A stretch of 64,000 nucleotides of DNA from Methanospirillum hungatei JF-1 (GTDB lineage Archaea; Halobacteriota; Methanomicrobia; Methanomicrobiales; Methanospirillaceae). Positions 1 through 10,293 of this stretch are shown here, one piece after another (position 1 is the stretch's first letter; each line of letters starts with the position of its first letter). The notes under the pieces are model-generated. The model saw nothing but the letters and a program-made list of their open reading frames with translations. It searched no databases and had not been told where the DNA came from. Both the position numbers and the translations under genes were made by a program. Location: positions 1,338,936 through 1,402,935 of the forward strand of contig NC_007796.1 in NCBI RefSeq assembly GCF_000013445.1, given 5' to 3'.

Positions 1-1407
1 AGCCGTCAAATAGAGAATAAATGCAGATACGATGTAGGATTTAGAATAGTAACCCGCAATTCTCTCCCAGACCATTCCACAATCTCGCGATTTATCAAGA
101 AAAACAGTTCTTTTATTGGACAACTTTTCATTCCAGTATTGACTCTCCTTAATGAAGCAGGATTAATCAATAACGTCCTTCTCGCCTTGGATGGAACAAA
201 ACTAAAGGCGAATGCTTCACTTGGATCGAACATGCCATATGAAAAGATTGAGGGAGAAATTCAAAAATATCTAAAGGAAGTCCAAGAAAAAGATGATGTC
301 GAGGATCGTCTTTATGGCCCGGATAAATCAGGTAACGAGGTTCCCGATGATTTTAAGACTCACTCAAAAAGGATAAAACGATTCATTCAAGCAAAAGAAC
401 GACTTGAGGCTGAACATAAGGAGAAATCCCAAAAAAAGGAAGAGAAGATTGCCCAAAGGGAGGAAGAGGAGAGAGAGTCTGGAAAAAGGAAACGAGGTAG
501 AAAACCTAAAAAGCCTGCAAAAAACCCTGATGAGCAAAGTCTTGCAAACACTACAGATCCTGATAGTTCAATAATGAAAAGTGGGCCTGGTTGTATTCAA
601 GGATATAATGGCCAGATAATTGTAAACCAGGATGGCTATATTCTGGTTCCGTTTTTAAGTAATTCACCCGTTGATTACAGATTACTTCAACCATGTTATG
701 AAAGATTAGAGGAAATTGCTCAATTAACCGGCTTATCGCTTGAATATCTTAATTTACTTACTGATGCTGGTTATTGGAGCTATGAAAACTATCTGTATAT
801 GAAACAGCAGGATATTGGATTTCTCTGTTCTACATGCCATGAACCAGATATTTTCAGTATTAGAGGCCTCGAGAGAAGTTTACTTGAACTTGAACGAATT
901 TCCGATCAACTTTTTGATGGCATTTGCAGTATTCCAACGTTAGCATCTATTGGTGATTGGTGTACGAGAAATCTCATTCAAGATGATAATATTCCAACAC
1001 CCGCTTCTATTGCTAAAGGGATTATGGAAGTGACAATGACTCCGTATGGTGCCAAAAAGACATATTCACAACGAAAAACGATTGTTGAACCCGCATTTGG
1101 ATGGATTAAAGAAAATCGCAATTTAAGAAAATTGCAGAGAAGGGGAATATCACATTGTCAGGATGAATGGAGTTTGATTTGTTTAACACAGAATCTTCGG
1201 AAGGTCTGTTCAAGAGGGGAGTTGAAGAAATTCAGAGAACTGATCCTGCAAAAGAAGCGGCATATTATCTGTAATAAGGGAGTGGGTATTAGAATACCTT
1301 ATTCAATATTGTCCGATGCATTATCATCTTTGGGCAGAATGATCGGAGACAATTTTCTAAAGATGTTGATAAGAAAAAGTACTTACCAAAAATTTTCCAA
1401 ATTTTAG
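1..1407 (+). CDS. IS1182-like DDE transposase, 5' end outside the window
   Basis: Cut-and-paste transposase of the IS1182/IS4-like DDE group. The reading frame is open from base 1, and its first residues include the family hallmark DHSTISRF, so the true start lies left of the window; the TTG at 139 is internal. DDE residues are visible in LALDGTKLKANAS (first Asp), LTDAGYWS (second Asp) and TIVEPAFGWIKENRNLRK (Glu). A Lys/Arg/Glu-rich insert holding a GRKPKKP stretch separates the first two, as is common in the family. The catalytic core looks intact. It sits 134 bases upstream of the ATP synthase operon on the same strand. The element ends were not identified. Confidence 0.85.
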   Translation, partial: SRQIENKCRYDVGFRIVTRNSLPDHSTISRFIKKNSSFIGQLFIPVLTLLNEAGLINNVLLALDGTKLKANASLGSNMPYEKIEGEIQKYLKEVQEKDDVEDRLYGPDKSGNEVPDDFKTHSKRIKRFIQAKERLEAEHKEKSQKKEEKIAQREEEERESGKRKRGRKPKKPAKNPDEQSLANTTDPDSSIMKSGPGCIQGYNGQIIVNQDGYILVPFLSNSPVDYRLLQPCYERLEEIAQLTGLSLEYLNLLTDAGYWSYENYLYMKQQDIGFLCSTCHEPDIFSIRGLERSLLELERISDQLFDGICSIPTLASIGDWCTRNLIQDDNIPTPASIAKGIMEVTMTPYGAKKTYSQRKTIVEPAFGWIKENRNLRKLQRRGISHCQDEWSLICLTQNLRKVCSRGELKKFRELILQKKRHIICNKGVGIRIPYSILSDALSSLGRMIGDNFLKMLIRKSTYQKFSKF

Positions 1408-1479
1408 TCATGCAACACCCTCTCTGTTTCTCATGTTATAAAACACAAATACTTCGTGATTCTCTTTCGGGAGTAAAAC

Positions 1480-1537
1480 AATAACAAATATACTGATGAC
1501 TGTCCACTTTAGTAATGTACCATCAATGAGAGGAGGG
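1480..1537 (+). promoter_or_regulatory. Probable promoter and strong ribosome binding site of the ATP synthase operon
   Basis: Only 134 bases separate the transposase from ahaH. An AT-rich ACAAATATAC stretch near 1488-1497 could be the TATA box, which would put transcription start near 1520. A very strong Shine-Dalgarno GAGAGGAGGG follows just before the ATG at 1542. The TATA call is by eye. Confidence 0.35.
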
Positions 1538-1541
1538 TTGG

Positions 1542-1871
1542 ATGAAAATTGAGGTCTTGAAGGATATCAGACTTGCAGAAGAAGACTACAAAAAGATGAT
1601 TTCAGAGGCACAGGAAAAGCGCAAAACAATTATTACCAGTGCCGAACTTGAAGCAGACAACATGATTCAGAAGGCTCATGCCGACGCCGAAGAGTTCAAA
1701 AAACAGCGGATTGCAGATGCACGGAAAGAGGCTGATAACCGTTATCAGCGGATTGTCAGTGATGGAAAGGCTGAAGCAATGGCTCTGGAAAACAAGGGGC
1801 GGCAAAATCTGCCAAAAGCAGTAGACCTGCTCGTATCACGATTCCGGGAGCAGCTCAATGTTTCAACCTGA
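1542..1871 (+). CDS. ahaH: A-type ATP synthase subunit H (peripheral stalk)
   Basis: Small 109-residue, almost wholly alpha-helical protein rich in Lys, Glu and Ala, the pattern of the peripheral-stalk subunit H that pairs with subunit E as a coiled coil and holds the A1 head still against the AO rotor. Heptad-like charged repeats run from about residue 10 to 95. It is the first gene of the operon, has a strong AGGAGG site, and overlaps the start of ahaI by 14 bases, which suggests translational coupling. The assignment rests on composition, size and position, because H subunits conserve little primary sequence. Confidence 0.88.
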   Translation: MKIEVLKDIRLAEEDYKKMISEAQEKRKTIITSAELEADNMIQKAHADAEEFKKQRIADARKEADNRYQRIVSDGKAEAMALENKGRQNLPKAVDLLVSRFREQLNVST

Positions 1872-3882
1872 GTCAATGAGCAGACTGCTCATCGTCGCAT
1901 CCAAGCAGCAACTCGAGCCAGTCATAACTGAACTGTATCGCATGAACATCTTTCATATCGACGACTATGTTGAGAAAGGAGATGGAGAATGGGAAGGGTT
2001 CAGGATTGGAATGCCCCTTGCCGGGGCCGATGTCACATCCGCGGCACTTGTGAAGATACGATCAATTGCCAGTGCATTTGGTATTAGTAAAGATACCGTC
2101 AGTGACGCAGAACGCTCTTCGATCAACGTATTAAAGCAACGCATTGAGCAGGATCTACCTGCAATTGCTGAAGAAGTTGAGAAACTTCTTGCCAAAAAGA
2201 CAAAATATGAGTCGATGGTCAAGGAGTATGAACAGCGGATTGAAGCACTGCGACCATTTATTGATGCCCCTGCGCCATTGGAACTTCTGCAGGGTTATGA
2301 TACCATCAGTTTCATCGCCGGTAATGTAAAAAGCCCGGTCAGTCTGTCTGTCCCCTGTGAAATATGGGAGAAACAACTGAAATCAGGGTATTTTGTCATA
2401 CTTGCTGTGAAAAACTCAGACGTTTCAACGGTAGAGAGAGAACTGCTCGATTTCCAGATTCAAAAGATTCAGATCCCGACAGAAACCGGCTCAGCTTCTC
2501 AGGTTATTCATGAATATGAGCTGAAGATTGAAGGGCTTAAAAAGGAAATTGCAGATATCGAACGCCAGATGGGAACCATCCGGGACAAGCATGAATTTTT
2601 CCTGATGTCATCAGAAGAATTCCTTTCAGGAGATGTAGAACAGGCAGAAGCTCCACTTCGGTTTGCTACCTCCGAACATGCATTTGCTGTAACCGGCTGG
2701 GTCCCGACAAGTAAAGTAACCAAGGTCTTTGAAAACCTGGACAAGGCATGTGCAGGAAAAGTCTACGTCTCTGAACTTGAGGTCGAAGATTATAATGAAA
2801 TGCCGCCGGTTGAATACCACAACCCGGACTTTGCACATCCGACCCAGTTATTCATGGATCTGTACTCGCGGCCCAGATATACCGAAGTCGATCCGACACT
2901 GTTAATGGCTATTTTATTCCCGATAATGTTCGGGCTTATCCTTGGAGATGTCGGGTATGGTGTTATCCTGCTCATCATGAGCATGGGTCTGAGGTCATTT
3001 GTAAAGGGCAGTGAAGCAGGAAACCAGCTGATCACTGTTCTCCGTAACTGTAGTATAAGCAGTATCATCTTCGGGTTAGCGTTCTCAGAAATATTCGGTT
3101 TTTCACTTCCATGGCAGCCGATCTGGCTTTCACGTCATATTAACATGGGCGGAGCTGCACACGGGGCAGCAACTGAAGCTGCAGCACATGGAATGGAAGC
3201 TTCTGTAGAACATGTATCACATATCCCGCAACTGCTGGTTATTTCGATCTGGATTGGTATTCTTCATATCACCCTTGGAAGAATCTGGGGTGCACGAAAT
3301 GCCGCAAAAATGGATCACGGACATCACCGGACCTTAAAGATCTATGCGAACATCGGATGGATTCTGGTCATGTGGGGTATCCTTGTCCTTATCTGGTCGA
3401 ATTTCCCAATACCCATGATGCCTGACTTTTCCCAGTTACCAGCCCTTGTAGCCGGTTTGAATCCTGCCATGATTGCAGGTGCCGTCATGCTTATTCTTGG
3501 ACTGGTCTTTATTGCCCGGGAAAATGTTCTTGACCTCATGGAAGTTCCGACGATTATCAGTCACGTGCTTTCATATACACGTCTTATCGCCGTTGGACTT
3601 TCTTCCGTTGCAATCGCAATGGTTACCAACTTTATCGCAATTGATATGATCATCAGCCCCCAGCTGAAGCTCCTATCACCGATTGGGATTATCCTGGTCA
3701 TTGTAGGAATTGTAGTCTTCCTCTTTGGTCATGCGCTAAATACTGCACTTGGTATCCTTGGCGGTGGATTACATCCCCTTCGTCTTCACTATGTAGAGTT
3801 CTTCACCAAATTTTACCGTGGTGGAGGAAAGAAATACACCCCATTCGGGATGATTAGAAAACTGACTAAACAGACAGATTAA
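1858..3882 (+). CDS. ahaI: A-type ATP synthase subunit I (membrane stator, a-subunit homologue)
   Basis: 674 residues, normal for the family. The N-terminal half (1-330) is soluble with coiled coils and anchors the peripheral stalks; the C-terminal half (about 345-655) has some seven or eight membrane helices that form the ion half-channels facing the c ring. Conserved SYTRLIAVGLSSVAIA carries Arg575, the essential arginine expected opposite the rotor carboxylate. A His-rich loop near 435-455 lies between helices. It overlaps ahaH and is followed after 25 bases by ahaK. Function: ion translocation that drives or is driven by the A1 motor. Confidence 0.95.
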   Translation: MFQPESMSRLLIVASKQQLEPVITELYRMNIFHIDDYVEKGDGEWEGFRIGMPLAGADVTSAALVKIRSIASAFGISKDTVSDAERSSINVLKQRIEQDLPAIAEEVEKLLAKKTKYESMVKEYEQRIEALRPFIDAPAPLELLQGYDTISFIAGNVKSPVSLSVPCEIWEKQLKSGYFVILAVKNSDVSTVERELLDFQIQKIQIPTETGSASQVIHEYELKIEGLKKEIADIERQMGTIRDKHEFFLMSSEEFLSGDVEQAEAPLRFATSEHAFAVTGWVPTSKVTKVFENLDKACAGKVYVSELEVEDYNEMPPVEYHNPDFAHPTQLFMDLYSRPRYTEVDPTLLMAILFPIMFGLILGDVGYGVILLIMSMGLRSFVKGSEAGNQLITVLRNCSISSIIFGLAFSEIFGFSLPWQPIWLSRHINMGGAAHGAATEAAAHGMEASVEHVSHIPQLLVISIWIGILHITLGRIWGARNAAKMDHGHHRTLKIYANIGWILVMWGILVLIWSNFPIPMMPDFSQLPALVAGLNPAMIAGAVMLILGLVFIARENVLDLMEVPTIISHVLSYTRLIAVGLSSVAIAMVTNFIAIDMIISPQLKLLSPIGIILVIVGIVVFLFGHALNTALGILGGGLHPLRLHYVEFFTKFYRGGGKKYTPFGMIRKLTKQTD

Positions 3883-3907
3883 AAACAAAATTATTGGAGT
3901 TTAAATT

Positions 3908-4165
3908 ATGGCAGCAGAATCAGTAGCAGTAGAAGTGGCAGCAGCAGCAGCATCAGCAGCAGGACTTAAGGCAGTCGGTGCAGGTCTCGCAGTAGGCCTT
4001 GCAGGCGTTGGTTCCGGACTTGGTGAGATGGGTATCGGAGCAGCAGCAATGGGAGCTGTTGCAGAGAACAAAGACATGTTCGGTCTTGCTCTCCTCTTCA
4101 CCGTTCTACCGGAGACTATCGTCATTTTCGGTCTTGTCGTTGCACTCCTTCTCATGTTCCAGTGA
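3908..4165 (+). CDS. ahaK: A-type ATP synthase subunit K (rotor c-ring proteolipid)
   Basis: 85-residue proteolipid with one Gly/Ala-rich hairpin: helix 1 about 15-48, polar loop ENKD at 53-56, helix 2 about 57-84. Helix 2 carries LPETIVIF with Glu69, the ion-binding carboxylate, followed by Thr70. Helix 1 carries a second acid, Glu40, in GLGEMGIG. Glu followed by Ser/Thr is one element seen in Na+-binding rings, so Na+ coupling is possible but cannot be decided from sequence alone. A GGAG site precedes the ATG. The stop overlaps the possible GTG start of ahaE by four bases. Confidence 0.93.
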   Translation: MAAESVAVEVAAAAASAAGLKAVGAGLAVGLAGVGSGLGEMGIGAAAMGAVAENKDMFGLALLFTVLPETIVIFGLVVALLLMFQ

Positions 4166-4179
4166 GTGAGGAAAAGACT

Positions 4180-4755
4180 ATGGGACTGGACGCAGTCATC
4201 GCAGAGATAAAGGAAAAAGGACGACATGAAGCGGAGACCATTGTTAACGAAGGCTCCGCACGCAAGGATGAAATAATGAATGCTGCCAAGCAGGAAGTTG
4301 AGAAGATACATCTCACTGTCAGGGATGAAGTGGAGAAGAACCTCTCCCATATCATCTCCCAGGAGGAGGCAGCAGCACATTTAATCGTAAAGCGTCAGGT
4401 TCTGAACGCCCAGAAGGATTTAATGGATCAGGTGTACAAGCAGGCGCTTGATAAAATCGTCTCAATGCCTGAATCTTTCCATGAAGAGGCGATCACTTCC
4501 CTGCTTCGGAAAGCAAAGGAAGAGATCCCAAAGGGTAGGGTCAGCTGCGCAGCACGTGATGAAAAGATCCTCAAGAATGTCCTGAAACAGTCCGAATTCT
4601 CTGCATACACATTCGGTTCTGTCATCGATACCGACGGGGGCATCATCGTTGAAAGCGATGACGGACAACTGCAGGTCGATTACAGTTATCGTACATTCCT
4701 GAACCAGGTTTGGGAATCAGGATTAAAGGACGCATCAGACTCTCTCTTCGCGTGA
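4180..4755 (+). CDS. ahaE: A-type ATP synthase subunit E (peripheral stalk)
   Basis: About 191 residues: an N-terminal coiled coil (1-100) and a C-terminal globular domain that binds the top of the A1 head; partner of subunit H. I prefer the ATG at 4180, which gives MGLDAVIAEIKEKG, the usual family start, and is preceded by GTGAGG. An in-frame GTG at 4162 overlapping the ahaK stop would add six residues (MSEEKT). The C-terminal motif DTDGGIIVESDDG is typical of the family. 18 bases separate it from ahaC. Confidence 0.92.
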   Translation: MGLDAVIAEIKEKGRHEAETIVNEGSARKDEIMNAAKQEVEKIHLTVRDEVEKNLSHIISQEEAAAHLIVKRQVLNAQKDLMDQVYKQALDKIVSMPESFHEEAITSLLRKAKEEIPKGRVSCAARDEKILKNVLKQSEFSAYTFGSVIDTDGGIIVESDDGQLQVDYSYRTFLNQVWESGLKDASDSLFA

Positions 4756-4773
4756 CTCAGAGGGGTATAAGAA

Positions 4774-5829
4774 ATGGTTCAGAACAGTGGCGGCCCGGCT
4801 CCGTATATCTATGTCAGTACACGGTTACGGGTCAGGAAGGCCAAACTGCTCCCCCCTGAAGAATATCAGCGGATGCTCAACATGAGTCTTCCGGAGATTA
4901 TTCGTCTGATTGGAGAGACAGAGTACCAGAAAGAGGTCGATGAGCTCGGAACTTCTTTTGAAGGTATCGATCTGATTGAGGTCGCTCTTTCCTGGAATCT
5001 TGCCAAAGAATATCAGCGGGTTATTGAACTTGCCCCCGGATCCCTCAAGGAATTCACCATGGCATACCTTCGCCGGTGGGATATCTATAATATCCTGACC
5101 ATTCTGCGTGGGAAGATACAGGGCATGAAGGAAGGGAAGATTAAAGAAGTACTTATTCCTGCCGGAAGCCTTGACCGGACTATCCTTGACCGGGTTTTAG
5201 CAGAAGAAAACTGCGAACGGGTTGCAGACGCTCTGAAGAGCTGGAAAATGTATCCGACACTTTCTGCAGAACTTTCTGAAGGATGTGCCGTTGGTTCATT
5301 TGCCAGACTTGAAAATGAGCTCTACAAGCGGTTGTATGCAGATCTTCTCCAGATTGCCCGGAGAGGAGTGAAGGGAGGTAACCAGTTCCTGAAATTTGTT
5401 CAGCTGGAGATTGATGTGAAGAACATCAAGACGCTCTTTCGGATGAGGGGTGACGGATATGAAGAAGATGCACGTGAATTTTTCATCCCCGGAGCCACAT
5501 TCACCCCTGAAGAGCTGCAACAGATGAACCAGATGACCAGCAGGAACGAGGTCATTGATGCCCTGCTCGCACGGATAAAGGCAAAGGCTATTCAGGTTGC
5601 CCTGGAAGATCTGAGAACAGAAAAGTCAGAGCAGGAGGTCGATGCTGAACTTACCAAAACACAGCTTGACCATATGGAACAGCTCTCCAAGATTAATCCG
5701 TTCTCAATTCATCCTATCCTCGTCTATCTTGAAAAGAAGAAATACGAGGTCTTCAACCTGAGAGCCATAGCCCGTGGAAAAGAATCCCGTCTTGCCGGTG
5801 ATACCATCGCAAAATATCTGGTGATATAA
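4774..5829 (+). CDS. ahaC: A-type ATP synthase subunit C (rotor-shaft connector, V-type d homologue)
   Basis: 351 residues, all alpha, the normal length for subunit C, which forms the funnel seating the central shaft on the K ring. The family pattern of three similar helical bundles shows in repeated Tyr/Arg-rich segments such as [16 protein letters not shown] and [18 protein letters not shown]. It lies between E and F as in other methanogens, and its stop at 5827-5829 is one base before the ATG of ahaF. Confidence 0.94.
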   Translation: MVQNSGGPAPYIYVSTRLRVRKAKLLPPEEYQRMLNMSLPEIIRLIGETEYQKEVDELGTSFEGIDLIEVALSWNLAKEYQRVIELAPGSLKEFTMAYLRRWDIYNILTILRGKIQGMKEGKIKEVLIPAGSLDRTILDRVLAEENCERVADALKSWKMYPTLSAELSEGCAVGSFARLENELYKRLYADLLQIARRGVKGGNQFLKFVQLEIDVKNIKTLFRMRGDGYEEDAREFFIPGATFTPEELQQMNQMTSRNEVIDALLARIKAKAIQVALEDLRTEKSEQEVDAELTKTQLDHMEQLSKINPFSIHPILVYLEKKKYEVFNLRAIARGKESRLAGDTIAKYLVI

Positions 5830-5830
5830 T

Positions 5831-6133
5831 ATGGAGATCGCGGTAATCGGAAATAGTGAATTCATCCTCGGGTTCAGGCTTGCCGGAATAACAAAAACGT
5901 ACGCGGCAGAATCTGATGAAAAGGTTGTTGAGTATGTTCACAAGGTTCTCGATGATGGTAAGATCGGAATTCTTGTCCTCAACAGCAGTGATATGGCAAA
6001 GATTCCAGTACGACTCCGCACTACCCTCGAAAACTCAGTTCACCCGACGGTTATCACACTTGGTGAGGAGGAAGGCGGATTGTCGATGCGTGAGAGAATT
6101 AAACGATCAGTGGGTGTTGATCTGTGGAAGTAA
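5831..6133 (+). CDS. ahaF: A-type ATP synthase subunit F (central shaft)
   Basis: 100-residue alpha/beta protein of the central shaft. The N-terminus [19 protein letters not shown] and the middle [15 protein letters not shown] match the Rossmann-like fold of archaeal F and eukaryotic V-ATPase F. It overlaps the GTG start of ahaA by ten bases, so translation is likely coupled. Confidence 0.94.
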   Translation: MEIAVIGNSEFILGFRLAGITKTYAAESDEKVVEYVHKVLDDGKIGILVLNSSDMAKIPVRLRTTLENSVHPTVITLGEEEGGLSMRERIKRSVGVDLWK

Positions 6134-7872
6134 AACGAACCAAAGGGGTTTTAAAGAGAATTGCAGGACCTGTCGTCACTGCAGTCAATCTCGACGCACA
6201 CATGTATGATGTGGTGAAGGTCGGGGATGAGCAGCTGATGGGTGAGGTCATCAAGATCAAGGGTGAAGATATCATCATCCAGGTCTATGAGGATACCTCA
6301 GGCATCAAGCCGGGTGAACCGGTAGAGAACACCGGTCTCTCGCTCTCCGTTGAGCTGGGACCAGGACTTCTGACCAGTATTTATGACGGTATTCAGCGTC
6401 CGCTCGAAGTACTGGTAGAGAAGATGGGAAATTTCATCGAGCGTGGAGTTACTGCTCCCGGTCTCTCCCATGATAAGAAGTGGGAATTTAAGCCAATCAA
6501 GAAAGCAGGCGATATGGTAACTCCCGGCACTATTATCGGAGAGGTTCAGGAGACCAATATCGTTCACAAGATAATGGTTCCCCCCTACTGCGACGCAGGG
6601 AAGATCAAGGATATCAAAAGCGGTTCCTTTACCATCGATGAGATCATCTGTACCCTTGACAACGGGGCAGAGATCGCCATGATGCACAAGTGGCCGGTGC
6701 GTATGCCCCGTCCGGTTACGGAAAAACTCAATCCGGACATTCCGCTCATCACCGGTCAGCGTATTCTTGATGGTCTGTTCCCGGTTGCAAAAGGTGGAAC
6801 GGCAGCGATTCCAGGACCATTCGGATCCGGAAAGACGGTTACCCAGCAGGCTCTTGCAAAGTGGTCTGATGCCGAGATCGTCGTGTATATCGGGTGTGGA
6901 GAACGTGGAAACGAGATGACTGAAGTTCTGACCGAATTCCCCGAACTCGAAGATCCGAAGACTGGCCGGCCGCTCATGGAACGTACGGTTCTTATCGCCA
7001 ACACCTCAAACATGCCGGTGGCTGCTCGTGAAGCATCTGTGTACACCGGTATTACCATTGCAGAATACTTCCGTGACATGGGGTACGACGTTTCCCTTAT
7101 GGCAGACTCAACTTCACGTTGGGCAGAAGCCATGCGAGAAATCTCATCCCGTCTTGAAGAGATGCCTGGTGAGGAAGGATATCCGGCATACCTTGCAGCC
7201 CGTCTGTCTGAATTTTACGAGCGTGCAGGTCGTGTAAACACCCTGAACAAGGACTTTGGGTCAGTTACCGTTATCGGTGCGGTTTCACCACCTGGTGGAG
7301 ACTTTTCAGAGCCGGTTACCCAGAACACCCTGCGTATCGTCAAGTGTTTCTGGGCTCTGGATGCAAAACTCTCACAGCGGCGTCACTTCCCGGCTATTAA
7401 CTGGCTGAACTCCTATTCACTGTATCTAGATACCTTAAGCCAGTATTATGATGAGAATGTCTCGCCTGAGTGGAACCCGCTTCGTACCTGGGCTATGGAA
7501 GTTCTCCAGAAAGAAGCCGAACTGCAGGAGATTGTGCAGCTCGTAGGTTCAGATGCACTGCCTGATGAGGAACAGGTCACCATCGAAGTTGCCCGTATGC
7601 TTCGTGAGATCTTCCTGCAGCAGAACGCATTCGACCCGGTCGATACCTATTGTGACATGACTAAGCAGTTTGACATACTCAAGGCAATCAGATTCTATTC
7701 TGACCAGGCATATGCAGCTCTGAAGGCCGGGGTCATCACCTCTCAAATCACCGGTCTGAAGGCAAAGAACGACCTCCCACAGATCAAGTATGTCAAGGAA
7801 TACAAGCCTGAAATCGAAAGGATTGTCAAGACAATGGAATCAGAGTTTACCAAACTCCGGGAGGCGGCTTAG
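6124..7872 (+). CDS. ahaA: A-type ATP synthase catalytic subunit A
   Basis: 582-residue catalytic subunit of the A1 head; three copies alternate with subunit B and make or hydrolyse ATP. Start is GTG at 6124. The Walker A loop GPFGSGKT is at residues 231-238, with the phenylalanine variant typical of A-type enzymes. A long non-homologous region (about 110-200) that distinguishes A from F1-beta is present, as are [11 protein letters not shown] and [14 protein letters not shown]. No intein is present, although this subunit carries one in some archaea. The stop TAG directly abuts the ATG of ahaB. Confidence 0.98.
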   Translation: MEVKRTKGVLKRIAGPVVTAVNLDAHMYDVVKVGDEQLMGEVIKIKGEDIIIQVYEDTSGIKPGEPVENTGLSLSVELGPGLLTSIYDGIQRPLEVLVEKMGNFIERGVTAPGLSHDKKWEFKPIKKAGDMVTPGTIIGEVQETNIVHKIMVPPYCDAGKIKDIKSGSFTIDEIICTLDNGAEIAMMHKWPVRMPRPVTEKLNPDIPLITGQRILDGLFPVAKGGTAAIPGPFGSGKTVTQQALAKWSDAEIVVYIGCGERGNEMTEVLTEFPELEDPKTGRPLMERTVLIANTSNMPVAAREASVYTGITIAEYFRDMGYDVSLMADSTSRWAEAMREISSRLEEMPGEEGYPAYLAARLSEFYERAGRVNTLNKDFGSVTVIGAVSPPGGDFSEPVTQNTLRIVKCFWALDAKLSQRRHFPAINWLNSYSLYLDTLSQYYDENVSPEWNPLRTWAMEVLQKEAELQEIVQLVGSDALPDEEQVTIEVARMLREIFLQQNAFDPVDTYCDMTKQFDILKAIRFYSDQAYAALKAGVITSQITGLKAKNDLPQIKYVKEYKPEIERIVKTMESEFTKLREAA

Positions 7873-9255
7873 ATGAAGGAGTACAGAACTATCACACAGG
7901 TTGCAGGTCCTCTGGTCTTTGTCGAGAAGACTGAACCTGTGGGATACCAGGAACTCGTTAATCTCGTCCTTGCAGATGGATCAGAAAAGCGTGGTCAGGT
8001 ACTTGATACCTCTGATGACATTGTCGTCGTTCAGGTGTTTGAGACCACTACCGGTATTGGAAAGGACACCGGTGTCCGGTTTACCGGAGAGACCATCAAG
8101 ATGCCCGTCGGTAAGGATATGCTCGGACGTATCCTCTCCGGTGCAGGAAAGCCAAAAGACGGCGGTCCTGACATCGTTCCGGAGAAGCGTCTTGAGATCA
8201 CCGGTGCGGCTATCAATCCATGGGCACGTGGTTCACCACGCCAGTTTATCCAGACCGGTATATCAACCATCGATCTGACAAACACTCTTGTTCGTGGACA
8301 GAAACTGCCAATCTTCTCTGGATCTGGTCTCCCCCACAACGAGATTGCACTGCAGATCGCCCGTCAGGCAAAGGTTCCAGGATCTGATGAACAGTTCGCA
8401 GTCGTGTTTGCTGCAATGGGTATCACCAAGGAAGAAGAAAACCAGTTCATGGCCGAGTTCGAGAGAACCGGAGCACTTGAGCATGCAGTGGTGTTTTTAA
8501 ACCTTGCAGATGATCCGGCAGTCGAGCGTATCATTACCCCACGACTTGCTCTGACTACCGCTGAATATCTGGCATTCGAGCTTGATTACCATGTGCTGGT
8601 TATCCTGACCGATATGACCAACTACTGTGAAGCTCTCCGTCAGATCGGTGCAGCTCGTGAAGAAGTGCCAGGTCGTCGTGGATATCCGGGTTACATGTAC
8701 ACTGACCTTGCATCCCTGTACGAACGTGCAGGTATCATCAAGGGCAAAAAAGGTTCAGTTACCCAGCTGTCCATCCTGACCATGCCTGGTGATGATATCA
8801 CCCACCCAATTCCTGATCTGTCCGGTTACATTACCGAGGGCCAGATCGTGGTGAATCGTGATCTTCACCGGAAGGGTATCTATCCACCGATCAACGTTTT
8901 GCCTTCACTTTCACGTCTGATGAACCTTGGTATCGGAAAGGGTTTCACTCGTGAAGACCATAAGAAAGTCTCAGACCAGCTGTATGCAGGGTATGCAGAA
9001 GGTGTCGATCTTCGTGGACTGGTGGCAATCGTCGGTAAGGATGCACTTTCAGAGCGTGACCGGGGATTCCTTGAGTTTGCCGAGATGTTCGAGAACCGCT
9101 TTGTCCGTCAGGGCAAGGATGAGGACCGGACCATCGATGAATCACTGGATCTTGGATGGGATCTGCTCAAAGACATTCCTGAAGAACAACTTGTGCGTAT
9201 TGACCGTGAACTTATTCAGAAGTATCATCCAAAATACCGCAAGAAGGCAGAGTGA
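7873..9255 (+). CDS. ahaB: A-type ATP synthase regulatory subunit B
   Basis: 460-residue non-catalytic partner of subunit A. The P-loop position reads [10 protein letters not shown], without the Walker lysine, as expected for B subunits, which bind nucleotide but do not catalyse. The family segments [19 protein letters not shown] and [13 protein letters not shown] are present. It starts at the base after the ahaA stop and is followed after six bases by ahaD. Confidence 0.98.
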   Translation: MKEYRTITQVAGPLVFVEKTEPVGYQELVNLVLADGSEKRGQVLDTSDDIVVVQVFETTTGIGKDTGVRFTGETIKMPVGKDMLGRILSGAGKPKDGGPDIVPEKRLEITGAAINPWARGSPRQFIQTGISTIDLTNTLVRGQKLPIFSGSGLPHNEIALQIARQAKVPGSDEQFAVVFAAMGITKEEENQFMAEFERTGALEHAVVFLNLADDPAVERIITPRLALTTAEYLAFELDYHVLVILTDMTNYCEALRQIGAAREEVPGRRGYPGYMYTDLASLYERAGIIKGKKGSVTQLSILTMPGDDITHPIPDLSGYITEGQIVVNRDLHRKGIYPPINVLPSLSRLMNLGIGKGFTREDHKKVSDQLYAGYAEGVDLRGLVAIVGKDALSERDRGFLEFAEMFENRFVRQGKDEDRTIDESLDLGWDLLKDIPEEQLVRIDRELIQKYHPKYRKKAE

Positions 9256-9261
9256 GCCTCC

Positions 9262-9891
9262 ATGGCACTGAAAGATGTCAAGCCGACACGGTCTGAGCTT
9301 ATCAATATCAAAAAGAAGATTAAGCTCTCCCAGAACGGCTACAAAATCCTCAAAATGAAGCGCGATGGACTCATTATGGAGTTCTTCAAAGTGCTTGAGG
9401 AGGCAAAGGACTCCAGAGGTGCTCTGCTTGAGAAATATGCCCGTGCACAGGAGATGATGGCTATCGCAAACACCATTGAAGGTTCAATCGGTGTGAAGGC
9501 AGCTGCATTTTCTGTCCGGGAAAACCCGGATATCACCCTCAAGAGTAAAAACATCATGGGCGTCGTGGTTCCGGAGATTGAATCAACCAAGGTCAGAAAA
9601 GGTATTGCAGATCGTGGATATGGTGTTATTGGCACCACCCCGGTCATCGATGACACAGCAGCTGCCTTTGAAGATCTGGTTGAAGCGATCATTAAAAGTG
9701 CAGAGATAGAGACCACGATGAAACGTCTGCTTGATGAGATTGAATCCACCAAGCGTCGGGTCAATGCTCTGGAGTTCAAGGTTATTCCTGAACTTTCCGA
9801 TGCACGTGACTTTATCAAGATGCGGCTTGATGAAATGGAGCGTGAAGAGTTATTCAGGCTAAAAAAGATCAAGGCCAGATCTACCGCATAA
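9262..9891 (+). CDS. ahaD: A-type ATP synthase subunit D (central shaft)
   Basis: 209-residue antiparallel coiled coil that rotates inside the A3B3 head (F1-gamma counterpart). The N-terminal signature is PTRSELINIKKKIKLSQNGY and the C-terminal helix EMEREELFRLKKIKA pairs with it. It is the last gene of the operon; no ahaG-like gene follows. A decayed partial copy of this gene lies at 10740-11050, on the far side of a vapBC pair. Confidence 0.96.
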   Translation: MALKDVKPTRSELINIKKKIKLSQNGYKILKMKRDGLIMEFFKVLEEAKDSRGALLEKYARAQEMMAIANTIEGSIGVKAAAFSVRENPDITLKSKNIMGVVVPEIESTKVRKGIADRGYGVIGTTPVIDDTAAAFEDLVEAIIKSAEIETTMKRLLDEIESTKRRVNALEFKVIPELSDARDFIKMRLDEMEREELFRLKKIKARSTA

Positions 9892-9952
9892 TTTTTTAAT
9901 TGACATTTTTTCTGTTCTTCGTTTATTCCTTTATAGGCTTTTTTCAAAAATT
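9892..9952 (+). terminator. T-rich terminator of the ATP synthase operon
   Basis: Directly after the ahaD stop come several runs of T on the coding strand (ATTTTTTAATT, CATTTTTTCTG, GGCTTTTTTC) without a strong stem, the usual form of archaeal intrinsic termination. Confidence 0.5.
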
Positions 9953-10071
9953 AGGGACATATTGAGAATTTTTCTCTGTATCAATTATCCTTTTTTCACC
10001 ATTCCCACTGAATGAATTGTTATACCAGGAGTAATGATTATCAGCAATCATGGAGATAAATCAGGAAAAGT

Positions 10072-10293
10072 ATGACACTTGTGAAAATATCAGAAAAAGG
10101 ACAGATTGTCATACCTGCAGCATTCCGAAAGAAATGGAATCTCGAAGGAGATTCAACGATTATACTCACGGATGATGCAGATGGTATACATATCAGACCT
10201 CCTGTCCATCTCTCTGACCTCTCCGGGATCGATGAAGGGAAGGGATTATTACAGAAACTTCAGGAGATGAGAGAAGAAGAAGGGGACATTTAA
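10072..10293 (+). CDS. vapB: AbrB/MazE-fold antitoxin (VapB type)
   Basis: 73-residue SpoVT/AbrB swapped-hairpin DNA-binding protein. KISEKGQIVIPAAFRKKW at residues 5-22 is the family signature. The acidic C-terminal tail (about 50-73) would thread into and block a PIN toxin. The stop overlaps the downstream toxin ATG by one base (TAATG). Such antitoxins normally repress their own promoter. The gene itself is open and intact although the toxin carries a stop. Confidence 0.88.
   Translation: MTLVKISEKGQIVIPAAFRKKWNLEGDSTIILTDDADGIHIRPPVHLSDLSGIDEGKGLLQKLQEMREEEGDI

Noticed and set aside
139-141. TTG at 139 as the start of the first transposase
   Set aside because: The frame is open to base 1 and includes conserved family residues upstream (DHSTISRF), so the gene begins outside the window.
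3901-4380. 159-codon minus-strand frame across ahaK and ahaE
   Set aside because: Complement of Ala/Gly-rich coding sequence; ahaK and ahaE are certain, and the antisense product is low-complexity.
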